DNA of 34,483 bases from an uncultured Eubacteriales bacterium (GTDB lineage Bacteria > Bacillota > Clostridia > Oscillospirales > Acutalibacteraceae): the NCBI GenBank assembly GCA_900316455.1, contig ONCX01000009.1:1-34483 (forward strand), read 5' to 3'. The translations under genes and the position numbers were made by a program. Shown piece after piece: positions 32,904 through 34,483 of this stretch (positions are counted from its first letter, which is position 1; the number at the start of each line of letters is the position of its first letter). The notes below the pieces were generated by a model that saw nothing but the letters and a program-made list of their open reading frames with translations, had not been told where the DNA came from and ran no database searches.

Positions 32904-33863
32904 ATGACGGCGGATTTCCTGCTTGTTTCAGATAATAATTATGTAAAGAACCTTGGCATCTGCACATATTCCGTCATGCACAATATGTGTTCACAGGTTG
33001 ATAAGGTGAGAATTTTTGTAATGGACTGCGGAATTTCCGAGCAGAACCGGCAGAAGCTTCTTGCACAGACGGCGCGTTTTGAGAATGCCGAGATGATTTT
33101 TTACGATATAGACGAAAAGCTTAACGCGGTAGTGCCAAAGGTCAAGACACGCTGGCACAGGGCAATATACGGCCGCCTGTTTCTTAACGAGCTTCCGGAG
33201 CATTACGACGGAATCGGGCGTCTGATATACCTTGACTGCGATCTGCTTATGGACAGACCTGTTACGGAGCTTTTCACAATGGATTTAAACGGCAAATGCC
33301 TTGCCGCAGTCACCGACGCGGATAATTCACCTCGAAAAAAGGCGCTCGGAATCCCGGACGAATGCGAGTATATAAATTCAGGTGTGCTTGTGATAGACGT
33401 TGTTCGCTGGCGGGAGCTTGACGCGTCGCGCAGGATAATTGAATATATCAACAGCTTTCCAGAAGCGCTTCTGTATCCTGATCAGGACGCGATTAATTAT
33501 GTGCTTGGGAGTGAAATATACATTCTGCCACCGGAATACAACATGATGTGGATGGTTTGCAGGAGAGATATTCCCAAAATGCTCAAAAGGATACCGGATT
33601 TTTATTACACGTCGGAACAGTTGGAGTATGCGCTTACCAACCCGCGTATAGTTCATTTCGCGGGACATGACATGTGGTCGTTCGACGGAATAACGCCTAT
33701 TGCGGCTGGGGTATTCAAAAAATACAGAAAGCTTTGCGACTGGAGGGACTGTCCGCGAAGGTTTAAATCTGCCTCCGTATTCTTAAAGTGGTGTCTGCTT
33801 TCGGTAAAGAGAACAATATACGGAGATTATTTAATAAAAGCCAATGCCGAGATAAATAAATAG
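32904..33863 (+). CDS. Glycosyltransferase family 8 protein
   Basis: This 319-residue retaining glycosyltransferase has the GT8 pattern: N-terminal DFLLVSDNNYVKNLGICTYSV, the metal-binding DxD as D111-C-D113 in LIYLDCDLLM, YINSGVLVIDVVRWRE, DQDAINYVL, and the C-terminal HFAGHDMWS. Members use UDP-glucose or UDP-galactose to extend lipopolysaccharide-like or wall glycans; in Firmicutes the acceptors are mostly unknown. It lies 52 nt after the amidase and may share in envelope building. The gene ends at a strong hairpin terminator. Confidence 0.9.
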   Translation: MTADFLLVSDNNYVKNLGICTYSVMHNMCSQVDKVRIFVMDCGISEQNRQKLLAQTARFENAEMIFYDIDEKLNAVVPKVKTRWHRAIYGRLFLNELPEHYDGIGRLIYLDCDLLMDRPVTELFTMDLNGKCLAAVTDADNSPRKKALGIPDECEYINSGVLVIDVVRWRELDASRRIIEYINSFPEALLYPDQDAINYVLGSEIYILPPEYNMMWMVCRRDIPKMLKRIPDFYYTSEQLEYALTNPRIVHFAGHDMWSFDGITPIAAGVFKKYRKLCDWRDCPRRFKSASVFLKWCLLSVKRTIYGDYLIKANAEINK

Positions 33864-33864
33864 A

Positions 33865-33914
33865 AAAAAACTGTGCGCTGATAAACGTTGCCGTTTGCGG
33901 GCGCACAGTTTTTT
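33865..33914. terminator. Bidirectional terminator after the glycosyltransferase gene
   Basis: AAAAACTGTGCGC (33866-33878) pairs with GCGCACAGTTTTT (33901-33913); the loop has a small AAACG/CGTTT stem (33883-33887, 33892-33896). A-run on one side and T-run on the other let it serve both convergent genes. Confidence 0.85.
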
Positions 33915-33936
33915 AATTTTGAATTTACTGATAAAC

Positions 33937-34353
33937 TTACTGGTTTTCCGCGAAGAATTCATCTGCGGAGGGAGCCATATTAATTACTTCTACTCTTTTG
34001 ATTTCGACAGTGGTATAACCCTCGGCATTGGTTTTCAAGCCAGTGCTGGAAATCATTTTAACCTTTGAACCTACGGTAATATCCAGCGCGGTGATAGCCT
34101 TGCCCTCTTCGTCAACAAACTCGCAGCCGTCAGGAATGAAGGTAATGAACAGCTTGTCAGGATCGGCAGTATAAGCGCCGTCGTTTTTGTCGAAGTTTTC
34201 CATTTTGGCAGCCGCAGAATTGATCCACGTGATATCGCCAATGATGTACTGATCCGGCTTCCAGCGTCTTAAAGCAATAATGCCTAAAATGACAAGCACT
34301 ACAATGCCAATGATCCAGAATGCCTGAGTTCTGCCCGCAATATGTTTTTTCAA
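33937..34353 (-). CDS. Small membrane-anchored protein of unknown function
   Basis: The 138-residue product has one N-terminal membrane segment (AFWIIGIVVLVILGIIAL, about 11-28). A soluble outer domain of about 110 residues then looks all-beta, with DITVGSKVKMIS and GYTTVEIKRVEVINM reminiscent of small OB-like lipoprotein domains (DUF3221 type); I would not assign a family. The start is uncertain. TTG 34353 has no ribosome binding site, whereas GGAAAGGAT (34375-34383 on the minus strand) is well placed for an ATT codon at 34365, which would add IFND to the N terminus. A TTGATT/TATAAT promoter precedes it. Confidence 0.65.
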   Translation of the reverse strand: MKKHIAGRTQAFWIIGIVVLVILGIIALRRWKPDQYIIGDITWINSAAAKMENFDKNDGAYTADPDKLFITFIPDGCEFVDEEGKAITALDITVGSKVKMISSTGLKTNAEGYTTVEIKRVEVINMAPSADEFFAENQ

Positions 34354-34420
34354 ATCGTTAAAAATAGTAACCGCATCCTTTCCGCAAATTAATGGTATTG
34401 AACAACCATCATTACTTCAT

Positions 34421-34449
34421 ATTATACTAAGGAATTATAAAAAAATCAA
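34421..34449 (-). promoter_or_regulatory. Promoter for the small membrane protein gene
   Basis: On the minus strand, TTGATT (34444-34449) and perfect TATAAT (34421-34426) with a 17-bp spacer. Confidence 0.65.
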
Positions 34450-34483
34450 CACAAAATTTACTAATTTTAAAATTATTTTTACT

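Noticed and set aside
1-34483. tRNA, rRNA genes, CRISPR arrays, insertion sequences and prophage genes.
   Set aside because: I saw no cloverleaf with CCA-type ends, no rRNA signature, no regularly spaced repeats, and no transposase or phage protein apart from the intron remnant.

Overview
This window looks like a chromosome segment from a low- to mid-GC Firmicute of the class Clostridia, most likely Oscillospiraceae/Ruminococcus-like. The grounds are the gene set and neighbourhoods (lon-ysxC, YerC-like Trp-repressor relative, hslO, energy-coupling-factor module ecfA1-ecfA2-ecfT, ruvCAB, DUF3343 next to a cysteine desulfurase-like enzyme, CwlD-like amidase, a Spo0A-type effector domain), strong Shine-Dalgarno sites, and TTGACA/TATAAT promoters with A/T-rich leaders. 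The taxon is inferred from gene content only.

Layout. 1-180: 3' end of a group II intron (domains V and VI). 209-784: small unknown membrane protein. 933-4752: three-gene set of an SPFH protein with zinc ribbons, a zinc-ribbon membrane protein and a TPM-domain membrane protein; these resemble the partners of PspA in the Bacillus ydjFGHI operon, but no pspA is here. It ends in a clear terminator. 5021-8057: lon and ysxC, overlapping. 8239-10264: YerC-like regulator, methyltransferase and Hsp33, tightly packed. 10265-14766: an accessory-looking signalling island with its own promoter-to-terminator structured RNA, a response regulator with a Spo0A-like DNA-binding domain, a leader with a strong terminator, and two paralogous membrane GHKL kinases.

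14777-22334 is a long minus-strand operon reading ruvC-ruvA-ruvB, a phosphohexomutase-like pseudoenzyme, an RlmI-like methyltransferase, then ecfA1-ecfA2-ecfT. 22406-23818: cysteine desulfurase family protein plus DUF3343 protein. 23951-25967: PHP phosphoesterase, an unknown protein and ispF, with a promoter and terminator. 26038-28314: OmpR/HisKA two-component pair. 28470-30210: pyrB carrying a PyrI-like zinc domain, and an iron-sulfur flavoprotein-like gene, behind a strong promoter. 30377-33863 (plus strand): ECF sigma factor with a putative membrane anti-sigma, YfcE-type phosphodiesterase, CwlD-like amidase, family 8 glycosyltransferase. 33937-34353 (minus): small membrane-anchored protein.

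The best candidate for an undescribed system is 10350-14766. The two kinases are decayed in complementary ways. The first keeps the phosphoacceptor-type His but has lost the ATP-binding Asn and the second Gly box. The second keeps the ATPase boxes but has Arg where the His should be. Together they could make one working heteromeric kinase feeding the Spo0A-like regulator. An identical 17-bp tandem repeat (TTTTTGT-AGG-TTTTTGT) lies upstream of both the regulator gene and the kinase genes, which suggests an operator, and the region also holds a structured RNA and an attenuator-like leader. Other items worth a look are the phosphohexomutase pseudoenzyme, the PyrB-zinc domain fusion, and the PspA-less Ydj-like operon.
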